Notes under the pieces: generated by a model
Databases searched by the model: none
The model's input: the letters and a program-made list of their open reading frames with translations, nothing else
Told to the model about the DNA's origin: nothing
Shown here: piece after piece, positions 1 through 6,951 of the stretch
Layout of the letters: every line of letters begins with the position of its first letter
How positions within the stretch are numbered: the first letter of the stretch is position 1
DNA from: an uncultured Eubacterium sp.
GTDB lineage: Bacteria; Bacillota; Clostridia; Lachnospirales; Lachnospiraceae
Assembly: GCA_947573465.1 (NCBI GenBank)
Contig: CANPET010000034.1
Coordinates: 1-11,455, forward strand
Reading direction: 5' to 3'
Length of the DNA: 11,455 nt
Translations under genes and position numbers: made by a program

Positions 1-27
1 TGCAATTTTTTCATTCATACAAATCAC
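1..27 (-). CDS. Possible start of a further gene of the operon (partial, runs off left edge)
   Basis: Only a few codons are visible. Reading leftward, a GAAAGG ribosome-site-like sequence at about 34-39 is followed by a GTG at 25-27, an ATG at 28-30 and an ATG at 16-18, all in one open frame that reads M-N-E-K-I-A to the edge. The GTG has the best spacing (6 nt). It lies 66 bp after the FHA gene on the same strand, with no hairpin terminator between, so it may belong to the same operon. An ATG at 12-14 in another frame (M-K-K-L) is also possible. Function cannot be judged. Confidence 0.3.
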
Positions 28-93
28 CATCTACCTTTCATGAGCCATAGCACACATTCTTTTATATTTTTAATTATATCATCTTCGCCACAC

Positions 94-1197
94 TTACTCT
101 ACGATAAAATCAATATTTGCTATTGTCACTTTATCACCTGTATGAATCGGCTGAAGACTGTGAGATGTTAATTTTTCTCCATTAATAAATGTTCCATTTG
201 TAGAATTTAAATCTTCTATATAATAATCATTTAATTCTTCAACAATTCGCATATGTACTCTGCTGACCACTGCACTATCAATGCAAAAATTACAACTGTA
301 CGGACTTTTTCCAATAATATACGGAAATTCAACCGGTTTAATTTTAATTGGATTTTCCGTACCGATTGCTTTTAAAACAGGAGCTGCTGCTATTAATGGA
401 TTTTTTAAAAGTGTGGTTTCCTCTTCTTTTTGATTATATGGTTCTGTTTCTTCTGCCACCAATAAAGTTTCTTCGAAACAATCCTGTAAATACTCATTCT
501 CTTCTATTTCATCTGCTGTTTTATATTTCTTCCTTTTTCCAAACAATTCCTGTATTATCTCAAATACTCCTTTTTTCTTATGTTCCTCTTCTTTTGTATC
601 TATTTCTATTTTGATATCTTCACTCTGAAAACTCTGCTTTTCTTCTTTTAATTGTTCCATATTTTCATAAGCACACCTTAATATATCCTGAATCGTAAAA
701 TCCATATCAAGAGTCAGTTGTTGTATCCCATAAGCGATTTTTACTGCTTCCATATCATTGTGATCTATATATTCTAACAACTTATCAAACAAGTCTCTGA
801 TTTTCATCTGAAACTCCCCTTGCGCTTTAGGAACATAACAGAATTCATATCTCCCAGTCTGGCTGTTAAAATATATTAAGTCTACATCAAATACGATATT
901 ATTGATATCCAATAAATATTCATTCATTTTCTCAATCACTACTTTAATGTCTTTTATAAAACAATATAATTCTTTACCTGACATCTGTTTTCTTCTATAG
1001 ACGTCTGATAATTTTATTTTTGACGACACATTATACCTGACAAGATATTCATTATTTATCTGTTCTATTGCTAATGGCATAATTCCATCAATATGATTTT
1101 TCATAACCATCTGTAGTCTATAATCATTCTCATCAATATCTTCGCCCTTTATTATCATTATATTTTTATTTCCATCCTTGATATAAGATATTTCCAT
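94..1197 (-). CDS. FHA-domain protein of Tad locus (DUF6382-like N-terminus)
   Basis: This is a 367-aa cytoplasmic protein with no membrane segment. Residues 1 to about 175 resemble the DUF6382 region found in Lachnospiraceae Tad loci. Residues 185-285 are a charged, low-complexity linker, and residues 291-367 are a C-terminal FHA domain. FHA hallmarks are visible: IGKS near 295, S312-R-V-H, and the D-L-N-S-T-N-G-T-F-I-N-G block at 329-340. FHA domains bind phosphothreonine, so the protein probably links pilus assembly to a Ser/Thr kinase; that is inference, as no kinase is in the window. The linker holds E-E-T-L-L (242-246) and E-E-T-T-L-L (259-264), possible phosphorylation sites. The ATG overlaps the stop of the preceding TadE-like gene (TAATG) and has a strong AAAGGAGGGAG site. 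It ends in TAA and is the last complete gene of the operon. Confidence 0.85.
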   Translation of the reverse strand: MEISYIKDGNKNIMIIKGEDIDENDYRLQMVMKNHIDGIMPLAIEQINNEYLVRYNVSSKIKLSDVYRRKQMSGKELYCFIKDIKVVIEKMNEYLLDINNIVFDVDLIYFNSQTGRYEFCYVPKAQGEFQMKIRDLFDKLLEYIDHNDMEAVKIAYGIQQLTLDMDFTIQDILRCAYENMEQLKEEKQSFQSEDIKIEIDTKEEEHKKKGVFEIIQELFGKRKKYKTADEIEENEYLQDCFEETLLVAEETEPYNQKEEETTLLKNPLIAAAPVLKAIGTENPIKIKPVEFPYIIGKSPYSCNFCIDSAVVSRVHMRIVEELNDYYIEDLNSTNGTFINGEKLTSHSLQPIHTGDKVTIANIDFIVE

Positions 1198-1589
1198 TAA
1201 CTCCCTCCTTTGAGATCCATAATCGCTCTGCCGGCATAAAGAATCTCTGTGTTCATTGATTTTTGTACTGTCAAAACCTCTTTCTTATTCTTATTAATTA
1301 AATATTCGAGAAACGTTGTGTTTCCTTTCTTTTCGGTCATAATAGTAACTTTTGTCATGTCTACTGTCTCTGTTTTTACAATTTTAGGTCTTATGACAAA
1401 CAAGGATGGTATTACGCCTTTTTCCTGTCCTACAGCCAGAGCATAACTTCCACTTCTTACACTAACAATGTCATGTACCCAAAAGGTCATAAAAACAAAT
1501 GACGCGATTGTCACCATCACAATAGGTACCACAATAGATGCCTCAACAGTAATCATTCCTTTTTTCATTTTTTTCGGCTTATATTCCAT
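1197..1589 (-). CDS. TadE-like pseudopilin (short)
   Basis: This 130-aa protein has a basic N-terminus (K5-K10), then G11-M-I-T-V-E16 and a hydrophobic helix to about residue 36. That is the layout of a TadE/TadF pseudopilin: prepilin peptidase would cut after the glycine, leaving Glu at +5. The remaining ~90 residues would lie outside the membrane and show no recognisable motif or Cys. An AGGAGG site lies just before the ATG, and the gene overlaps the end of the prepilin peptidase gene by 11 bp and the FHA gene by 1 bp, so translation is coupled to both. It is probably a minor pilus component. The assignment rests on the signal and the context, since sequence identity in this family is low. 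Confidence 0.8.
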   Translation of the reverse strand: MEYKPKKMKKGMITVEASIVVPIVMVTIASFVFMTFWVHDIVSVRSGSYALAVGQEKGVIPSLFVIRPKIVKTETVDMTKVTIMTEKKGNTTFLEYLINKNKKEVLTVQKSMNTEILYAGRAIMDLKGGS

Positions 1590-2019
1590 GCTCTCCTCCT
1601 ATTGCTATTAAGACTAAATTACTTGCTAACAAAAATGGTACAAACGGCAATGTACTCTTTATGCTTACCTTTCTGATGAATAATAAAGTAATAGAAAAGA
1701 CGCAACAGATAAGTAATGATAAAACTAATATTTCCACTACATATTGAGTCTTTAAAATGGCTGTCAATGCTAATATAACCAAAACATCCCCATATCCTAT
1801 GGCTTGCTTTGTAAAAATAGAGATTATAAACAAAGCCCCACTCAATACAATCCCTTCAACAAAAGCTTTGAACGACATTTGTGATAACACCAGCCTCACT
1901 ATAACTGCAACTATATAATTTATTATGCAGACACTTTGATAAACCTTTTTTGTCTTTAAATCTGTTATGGAACAGCCCGTTAAAAAAAGAATTCCCCATA
2001 CTTGATATACTATAAACAT
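1579..2019 (-). CDS. Short A24 prepilin peptidase (TadV/CpaA type)
   Basis: This is a 146-aa membrane aspartic protease that matures Flp pilin and TadE-like pseudopilins at the cytoplasmic side of the membrane. The two catalytic aspartates are visible: D20 in S-I-T-D-L-K and D78 in the G-Y-G-D motif (GxGD) at 75-78. About five or six hydrophobic segments run through the chain. It lacks the N-terminal methylase part of PilD, as expected for the CpaA/TadV subfamily. I place the start at the ATG 2017-2019 because a GGGAGGA site lies 4-6 nt upstream. An in-frame start at 2061 would add 14 residues inside the preceding gene and has no comparable site. The upstream tadE stop (TGA 2021-2023) lies one base before this ATG. 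Confidence 0.88.
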   Translation of the reverse strand: MFIVYQVWGILFLTGCSITDLKTKKVYQSVCIINYIVAVIVRLVLSQMSFKAFVEGIVLSGALFIISIFTKQAIGYGDVLVILALTAILKTQYVVEILVLSLLICCVFSITLLFIRKVSIKSTLPFVPFLLASNLVLIAIGGEHGI

Positions 2020-2020
2020 C

Positions 2021-2845
2021 TCATCCTCCCAAGCATCGACTGCAAGGTGTTCTATCTCCAACTTTACTTTTCTCTATGATAATAATATTGCGTAACAGCC
2101 CACTACACATTAAACTACTATGATATTTGTTACCATCCTCTGTTAGAAAGATTTCCGTATTTTCATATAATTTACTTTTTATACATAGAGCACATTTTTT
2201 ATATTTTTCTCCATAGCAATTTCTTTCTACCGGCAATTGACTGTAATAACTCTTTCTTATACTTAATGACAAGTGCGTACACTCCTTTGTAGAATGATAT
2301 ACTTTTCCGTTTTTCGTTATGTAAACCAATTCTTGAGCTTTTGTAATATCGCGTCCTGTCCAGTCTTTCACCCTGCATCTTGTAGTTATCGGTATTTTCT
2401 TCCCTATCCAAGGTACTTTATAAACAAACCCCGATATAATATCTATTTGACCCAATTCATTTTCTTTTACATCATGGCTCTCTTTGCTTATTTCCTTTTC
2501 TAATTCATTCATCTGTTGCTTATAATCTGTAATTTCACTTACAACTTTCTTATAAAAATTCAATTTTGCCATTACAACTGCTGTATTATTTGTTTTTAAC
2601 TGATATGACAACTGCTTATTTAAAAGCGCCATATATCCAAGCATTGAGCATGCCATTAACAAAAATAGAGATGTCACAATTGCCGCTTCCATTGTAATGC
2701 TTCCAGAAGAGGTAAATAAATATACCCTTTTTCCTTGTAATTTTTCAGTTTTCTCTATTTCTTTCTTTGTTCTTGGCTTTTGTACTCGGAGAGAACCACA
2801 TCCAAATAAATTATTTTTATGTACAACAGGTTGGAAAAAGGGCAT
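2021..2845 (-). CDS. TadE-like pseudopilin with tandem Cys/His motifs
   Basis: This 274-aa protein has an unusual ~45-residue basic N-terminus, then G48-S-I-T-M-E53 and a hydrophobic helix to about residue 76, the layout of a prepilin-peptidase substrate with Glu at +5. The C-terminal half carries two copies of one motif. Copy 1 runs from Y175 with H184-x4-C189 and C218-x2-C221. Copy 2 runs from F233 with H242-x4-C247 and C268-x2-C271. Each copy begins with a (Y/F)-(I/L)-T-x-(N/D)-G-(K/N) strand before the His. The spacing looks like a metal- or heme-binding, or disulfide, module exposed on the cell surface, but the ligand is unknown. A GGAGGAGG site sits 8-9 nt before the ATG and overlaps the end of the preceding gene. 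The gene ends in TGA, one base before the prepilin peptidase start. Confidence 0.8.
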   Translation of the reverse strand: MPFFQPVVHKNNLFGCGSLRVQKPRTKKEIEKTEKLQGKRVYLFTSSGSITMEAAIVTSLFLLMACSMLGYMALLNKQLSYQLKTNNTAVVMAKLNFYKKVVSEITDYKQQMNELEKEISKESHDVKENELGQIDIISGFVYKVPWIGKKIPITTRCRVKDWTGRDITKAQELVYITKNGKVYHSTKECTHLSLSIRKSYYSQLPVERNCYGEKYKKCALCIKSKLYENTEIFLTEDGNKYHSSLMCSGLLRNIIIIEKSKVGDRTPCSRCLGG

Positions 2846-2862
2846 ATTTATTTACCTCCTCC

Positions 2863-4590
2863 TCAGTATTCTTTTTCACACACTACAGAAAAATTATAAT
2901 CTCCTATTTGTTCTCCAAATGTGTTTATCGTCCATGGCATTGATGCAAACAACGGTTTTGTTTGATAAAAAGTTTCTATATCAAATCCAGTGAAACATTG
3001 ATTAATACAAAATGCCTGATTATAATTTTTCTTTATATTAATTTGAATAACATCCATCATTCTAAGTGCAATTTTACTTATTTTTTCTTTCATCATTAAA
3101 AGATAACAAAACTGCTGGTAATTTAGCGCACTTTTTTTAGTAGAGCCTTTTACATTTTTATTATTAAAATTTCTTAAATTGGTTTTCCAATTGCCTTTAT
3201 TTTTAACCATGTCAATCTTCTTTCCACTCATAAGAATTTTCACATCATAAACAGCCTCTGCTAATGCCCAGCTTTCTACTAAAACTGCTTTAATTACCGG
3301 CTCTAAAAACGGAATTCCTATTGCTGTTGCTGCTGATGTGGCAATTGTAGACAACTCCGTCATCTTTTCTTTATCTGTTACAATATACATAAGGGCTGCC
3401 ACATTTCTGAATGCAGTCATCTGCTTTACCACATCGGTTAAATTACTGCGGTCATTGTCTTTTCCTGCAATTATATATTCCATTTCATATTTTAAATCAG
3501 TTTTATTTTTTATATTACAGTAATTGCCAAACTTCATTCCTGCATACAAAATTATCTTTGCTTTATCCGTCAAACCATATGATAAACTGTCTTTTTTTAT
3601 TTCTTTTTTTGATGGCAGATTTGAATCATCAATAGAAGATGAGGAAATATCAGATGTCTCATCAATTACCATTGATAAAATACCTTTTTCTAATAATTCC
3701 TTTGCACTTTCATAAATTCCTTTATTTTTTTGATCTTCTTCTGTTGAAATATTTACATTCAATTCTTGAATCTTCTTTTGAAGTTCTTCGCCTATATTCT
3801 TCCATTTCTCCTCTGTTTTACTAGAATCAATAAGCTCCTCTTCTTCTATTTTGTTCTTTATTTGTTCTAGTATTTTCAGATTTAAATCCATATAATCAGC
3901 ACCATAAGTTCCCTTATTTTCTTTAAAAAAATCTTCTCTCTTCCTCTGATAAGATTCTATTTTCTTTATAATCTTTTTTAATTTTTTAAGAAATTTAGTT
4001 CTCTTTTTTTTAGTTTTCAGTTGATTCTTTATATTACCTTCTTTTAAGTTACTTACTTCGTCATTAATATCATCAACGATTTTACTAATTTCCGAATTTT
4101 CTTCTACATTAATCATATCTTCGGTCGTATCGCTTTTCTCTTGATAATTATCATTTTTCGAATATAAGCCAATCAACTTATTTACTGCTTTTGTGGTGGC
4201 TGCATATTTCATATAGGACAGAATTTGCTCTATAAACATTTCCCCTCCATTATCTGCTACATACTGTACCTGCCTCACTTTAATATCCCTGATTTTTGTA
4301 GCCATAATGTTTGTTCCTGTAATCTTCAAATCTGCCATTTCTATATTAGCTTGTATGTATTCCATTAGTTGCTCCTTTAATGTTTTTTCTTCCCATACAA
4401 GTAATATTCCATAATCTTCATACACCTGTCTTGCATACCCTGCCAATACAGAATCTGATGCCAAATGTGTAAATGCCCTGCATTCCGTTTGCACCACATT
4501 CATTCGTGCTGATTCTATAATAATACTGACTAATAATAATATGCTTATAAGTACCAGGCTCAGGTAAATTGTTATACTTCCTCTTTTCAT
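2863..4590 (-). CDS. Large TadG-like pilus protein (DUF5702 type)
   Basis: This 575-aa protein begins M-K-R-G-S-I-T-I-Y-L-S followed by a hydrophobic helix to about residue 27 and then E-S-A-R-M-N. This N-terminus is typical of the DUF5702 proteins of Lachnospiraceae Tad loci and places the bulk of the protein outside the membrane. After the glycine the +5 residue is Tyr, not the Glu of the other substrates here. Residues ~165-305 are very rich in Lys, Glu and Asn and probably form coiled coil. The C-terminal ~250 residues look globular and include an Ala/Val-rich helix around 410-440. No catalytic motif is seen. I start at the ATG 4588-4590, two bases after the flp stop. A TTG at 4594-4596 would add two residues. 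No good ribosome site is visible, so translation is probably coupled to flp. Confidence 0.75.
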   Translation of the reverse strand: MKRGSITIYLSLVLISILLLVSIIIESARMNVVQTECRAFTHLASDSVLAGYARQVYEDYGILLVWEEKTLKEQLMEYIQANIEMADLKITGTNIMATKIRDIKVRQVQYVADNGGEMFIEQILSYMKYAATTKAVNKLIGLYSKNDNYQEKSDTTEDMINVEENSEISKIVDDINDEVSNLKEGNIKNQLKTKKKRTKFLKKLKKIIKKIESYQRKREDFFKENKGTYGADYMDLNLKILEQIKNKIEEEELIDSSKTEEKWKNIGEELQKKIQELNVNISTEEDQKNKGIYESAKELLEKGILSMVIDETSDISSSSIDDSNLPSKKEIKKDSLSYGLTDKAKIILYAGMKFGNYCNIKNKTDLKYEMEYIIAGKDNDRSNLTDVVKQMTAFRNVAALMYIVTDKEKMTELSTIATSAATAIGIPFLEPVIKAVLVESWALAEAVYDVKILMSGKKIDMVKNKGNWKTNLRNFNNKNVKGSTKKSALNYQQFCYLLMMKEKISKIALRMMDVIQINIKKNYNQAFCINQCFTGFDIETFYQTKPLFASMPWTINTFGEQIGDYNFSVVCEKEY

Positions 4591-4592
4591 AT

Positions 4593-4763
4593 TCAAAATG
4601 CTTGTATCTGTGTCCTTATAGATGTGTACACGCCATTCGCTACTGAACTTATCTGATTCTTAAACACAAATGCCAAACCTACTAAAACTAATATAATAAG
4701 TACTACTTCAATAACTCCCATTCCTTCCTCATCTTTTAATAATTTTTTCATTCTTTCTTTCAT
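4593..4763 (-). CDS. flp: Flp1-type IVb pilin (major pilin candidate)
   Basis: This is a 56-aa prepilin. A short charged leader ends in D11-E-E-G14, followed by M-G-V-I-E19 and an unbroken hydrophobic helix to about residue 34, then ~20 polar residues. Prepilin peptidase would cut after G14, leaving Glu at +5 and a mature pilin of 42 residues. Position +6 is Val rather than the Tyr of proteobacterial Flp, as is usual in the Flp1 family of Firmicutes. It is the smallest substrate in the operon and is present once, so it is the best candidate for the fibre subunit. The start at ATG 4761-4763 has an AAAGGAG site 5 nt upstream. A longer reading frame to 4820 would overlap the tadC-like gene and lacks a site. 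Confidence 0.85.
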   Translation of the reverse strand: MKERMKKLLKDEEGMGVIEVVLIILVLVGLAFVFKNQISSVANGVYTSIRTQIQAF

Positions 4764-4776
4764 CCTGACTCCTTTC

Positions 4777-5526
4777 TTAAAATCCCATAGACATAAATGC
4801 CGGTACCATAATAATAACAATCGAAATAACTAACATAATTACCATAGGTCCTAATAATTTTGTTGAGATTTGTCCACCATTTTTTAATATATTATTCTTC
4901 TTTTCATTCATTGCTTCTTTTAATTCTGCTTTGAGTACTAACGATAAATCTTTTGTTCCTCTCCTCATATTCTGTTCAATTAAACCTGCCAGTTTTATAT
5001 AACAATGTAGTCTGCATCTTTCACCATACTCATTAATTGCCACACTTTCTGACACACCACTTTTAATTTTAATAAAACACATTGACAGTTCTTCATAGGC
5101 ATAACGGAATAAGTCTTTTTCCTGTTCCTTTTCCTCTTCATAGCCATTCACTATTTTTTCAATTACTCCTTTTATTGATAAACCTGTACCATAATATAAA
5201 AGTATTTTACTTACAATTTCCGGATAATCATTTTTCATTTGTAGATTTCTTTTCTCCACTTCCTTTTTCAGATCTGTATCTTTTAAAATGAATAATAAAA
5301 TCGTAATTATGATTCCTATTGGCAGTATAAACTTGCTAACATCTGACGACACTTTCTGATATCTAACGTTTTCTCCATTAATCTGTTCTGGCAGTTTTAC
5401 ATTTTCTTCATATTGCTGATTTTTATTGATATATTCCTGTAATTTTTCTTCTTTATTACTTTTTTTAACCGGCGGAAAAACATTTACAGCAAAACAATAT
5501 TCCTGCGTATTTTTTTCCAACATCAT
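4777..5526 (-). CDS. C-terminal part of TadC-like protein (after the in-frame TGA)
   Basis: This open part from the first ATG after the TGA would give 249 aa: the last strand of the extracytoplasmic domain, a membrane segment (65-81), the F-domain-like region with N-D-Y-P-E-I-V-S at 99-106 and the R-R-G-T-K-D-L region at 188-194, and a C-terminal membrane segment (225-243) ending near M-S-M-G-F. It contains the conserved part expected of TadC. No ribosome site precedes the ATG at 5524-5526; the only purine-rich stretch (GAGGGAGAG) is over 20 nt away and has no start codon at proper spacing. It is therefore unlikely to be made on its own except by reinitiation or readthrough. It ends 13 bp before the flp start. 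Confidence 0.6.
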   Translation of the reverse strand: MMLEKNTQEYCFAVNVFPPVKKSNKEEKLQEYINKNQQYEENVKLPEQINGENVRYQKVSSDVSKFILPIGIIITILLFILKDTDLKKEVEKRNLQMKNDYPEIVSKILLYYGTGLSIKGVIEKIVNGYEEEKEQEKDLFRYAYEELSMCFIKIKSGVSESVAINEYGERCRLHCYIKLAGLIEQNMRRGTKDLSLVLKAELKEAMNEKKNNILKNGGQISTKLLGPMVIMLVISIVIIMVPAFMSMGF

Positions 5527-5622
5527 TGTTGCTGTTAATACGACTATCTCTCCCTCTGATGAAATGTTTTCTGACAGTTCTCCATCATAATATGAATTAC
5601 TATTGGTACTGTTCCATGCACA

Positions 5623-6213
5623 TCAGATTTTTTCTTTTCCAATACTTGTAACAAGATTTAAACTCTGATTTACATGATTTAAACTTTTATTTTTATTTAA
5701 AATCTTTTTAATTAGCTCATCTTTTCTTTTACGAAAGATACTATTTATCTGCTCTTTCGTATATTGTTTCTTTGCTACATGAATTGTTACCTGTTCTTGT
5801 TTCCCTTTCTTATCTTCAATCTGCAGATTATATTCCGTATCCTGGCTAACACTTCTGGTAATAGTATCAACACTTTGATTGTCCATTTTTTCTGAAAGGG
5901 CTGTCGCGGCTGTTAACAAAAATGTTATTTCTATTACGACAATACATATTGCAACTTTTTTTACAATGTATAAGTACTTTTCTCTTTCGATATCTTCTTT
6001 TACAATTAACTTTCCTAATGCCTGATTTACCTTTAAATTATTTTTTACTATTTTAGAAAGAAGTCGGTCCACAATAAACATTGACAGTCCATAAATAAAA
6101 TACAGTTTATGCTGTTTCTTATCCAGACTTTTTCTTTCTTCTTTTTTGTATGTACTAAAAATAACAATGAAAGAGTTTAGGATCATGGCTCCTAGAATCA
6201 TTATGAATATCAA
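5623..6213 (-). CDS. N-terminal part of TadC-like protein, ending at the in-frame TGA
   Basis: This is the part that should be translated: 196 aa starting at a TTG (6211-6213) with an AGGAGG site 5 nt upstream. The first in-frame ATG (6199-6201) lies 17 nt from that site, which is too far. TM1 covers residues 2-20 and TM2 about 86-106. The remaining ~90 residues, outside the membrane, include Q-Y-T-K-E-Q-I (150-156) and the L-N-L-V-T-S strand (185-190) of an incomplete Ig-like domain. The truncated protein lacks the F-like domain and so would not work as a platform protein. The tadB stop (TAG) lies within the ribosome-site region, so the two genes are coupled. Confidence 0.65.
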   Translation of the reverse strand: MIFIMILGAMILNSFIVIFSTYKKEERKSLDKKQHKLYFIYGLSMFIVDRLLSKIVKNNLKVNQALGKLIVKEDIEREKYLYIVKKVAICIVVIEITFLLTAATALSEKMDNQSVDTITRSVSQDTEYNLQIEDKKGKQEQVTIHVAKKQYTKEQINSIFRKRKDELIKKILNKNKSLNHVNQSLNLVTSIGKEKI

Positions 6214-6222
6214 CTTTTCCTC

Positions 6223-6951
6223 CTACTCTTGTGCTGCATTTCTGACAATTTTTTCTCCCCAAAGATATGCTGCCACATATGCCAAAATACACATTGTCAT
6301 GATTAATTTTCCAGCCACTGTTTCGTACATGACATCAAGGAAATCCGGTGACGCTATCAGTATATAAACAATCATGAAGATTGGAATTACTGCCATTACT
6401 TTCTGTTCCATTCGTTTTTCAGTAATAGACGTGTGGATTTCTTCTCTTGTTTCTTCTTTTAAAACAATATTGTCTGTAACACTCTTTATTACCTGAGGCA
6501 TATTCCCTCCTGTTCTTTTTGACACGCAAAATACTTCCGCAAATAATTTTGCATTTTTTAATTGTACTCTTTGTGCAAATTCGCAAATTATTTTTTCTGT
6601 ACCAACGTTTAGTTTCATCTGAGAGGTCATGATTTTTATTTCCCTGCATATTGCACTGTCTTTCCCATATAGCAGCTTCATATCTTTATAACTGCCTTTT
6701 ATTGCATTTTCTACAGAATATCCTGTTTTAAGCCCATCAGAAACAGTAATCAGCATGTCCTTAAACTGCCTTTCCAAAACATTCTTCTTTTTTTGCATTA
6801 TCTGCTCTTTTCTTTCCCTATACAAAAATATCGTTAATGGCATTAACACAAATCCCATAACAAAACTTCCATAAAACATTTTTCCGATAATAAATATTAT
6901 CAATTCTATTATTAAAATATTTACTACTTTTTCTGCTTTGGATACCTTCAT
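6223..6951 (-). CDS. tadB: TadB, inner-membrane platform protein of Tad pilus
   Basis: This 242-aa protein is of the type II secretion F family. Membrane segments lie at about 8-23, 29-44, 186-201 and 215-232, with a cytoplasmic F domain between (about 64-185). That domain contains F-K-D-M-L-I-T-V-S (63-71), G-L-K-T-G-Y-S (73-79) and the S-K-R-T-G-G-N-M region (144-151), all typical of TadB. It would form the platform with TadC and receive energy from CpaF. I start at ATG 6949-6951, whose A is also the last base of the cpaF stop (TAATG), with GGAGAG 7-8 nt upstream. A TTG at 6964-6966 would add five residues but would need that same GGAGAG to be inside the coding sequence. Confidence 0.88.
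   Translation of the reverse strand: MKVSKAEKVVNILIIELIIFIIGKMFYGSFVMGFVLMPLTIFLYRERKEQIMQKKKNVLERQFKDMLITVSDGLKTGYSVENAIKGSYKDMKLLYGKDSAICREIKIMTSQMKLNVGTEKIICEFAQRVQLKNAKLFAEVFCVSKRTGGNMPQVIKSVTDNIVLKEETREEIHTSITEKRMEQKVMAVIPIFMIVYILIASPDFLDVMYETVAGKLIMTMCILAYVAAYLWGEKIVRNAAQE

Larger units (their letters stand above)
4777..6213 (-). pseudogene. tadC: tadC-like platform gene interrupted by one in-frame TGA
   Basis: One reading frame of 478 codons plus stop covers this whole stretch, broken only by a TGA at 5623-5625 (codon 197). Both flanking parts are in the same frame, and the 32 codons between the TGA and the first downstream ATG (5524-5526) hold no other stop. Taken together the product has TM1 (2-20), TM2 (about 86-106), an extracytoplasmic domain (107-293), TM3 (294-310), a cytoplasmic type II secretion F-like region (about 320-450) and a C-terminal TM (454-472). 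This is a TadC-like inner-membrane platform protein that would pair with TadB. The join C-A-W-N-S-T and the strand-like V-V-L-T-A-T complete an Ig-like fold across the stop. The simplest reading is a point nonsense mutation; a sequencing error or TGA readthrough remain possible. Confidence 0.75.

Noticed and set aside
72..105. TATAAT-like box after the FHA gene as a promoter for a left-edge gene
   Set aside because: The hexamer 17 bp upstream (TAGAGT) matches the -35 consensus at only three places and lies inside the FHA gene end; too weak to call.
348..614. Plus-strand open frame opposite the FHA gene (and similar ones at 2273, 3338, 5082, 8686)
   Set aside because: They lie wholly inside well-supported minus-strand genes, lack ribosome sites and encode Leu/Phe/Ser-rich strings typical of the antisense of AT-rich genes.
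4764..4820. Longer Flp pilin start at 4820
   Set aside because: It would add 19 residues before the leader, overlap the tadC-like gene and ignore the AAAGGAG site before 4763.
5500..5570. Independent start for the second half of tadC
   Set aside because: The GAGGGAGAG stretch is over 20 nt from the ATG, and no ATG, GTG or TTG lies at proper spacing in frame.
5580..5625. Selenocysteine (or tryptophan) at the in-frame TGA of the tadC-like gene
   Set aside because: No clear hairpin of the bacterial SECIS type follows the TGA, and TadC is not a redox enzyme. TGA ends several other genes here, so a recoded genetic code is unlikely.
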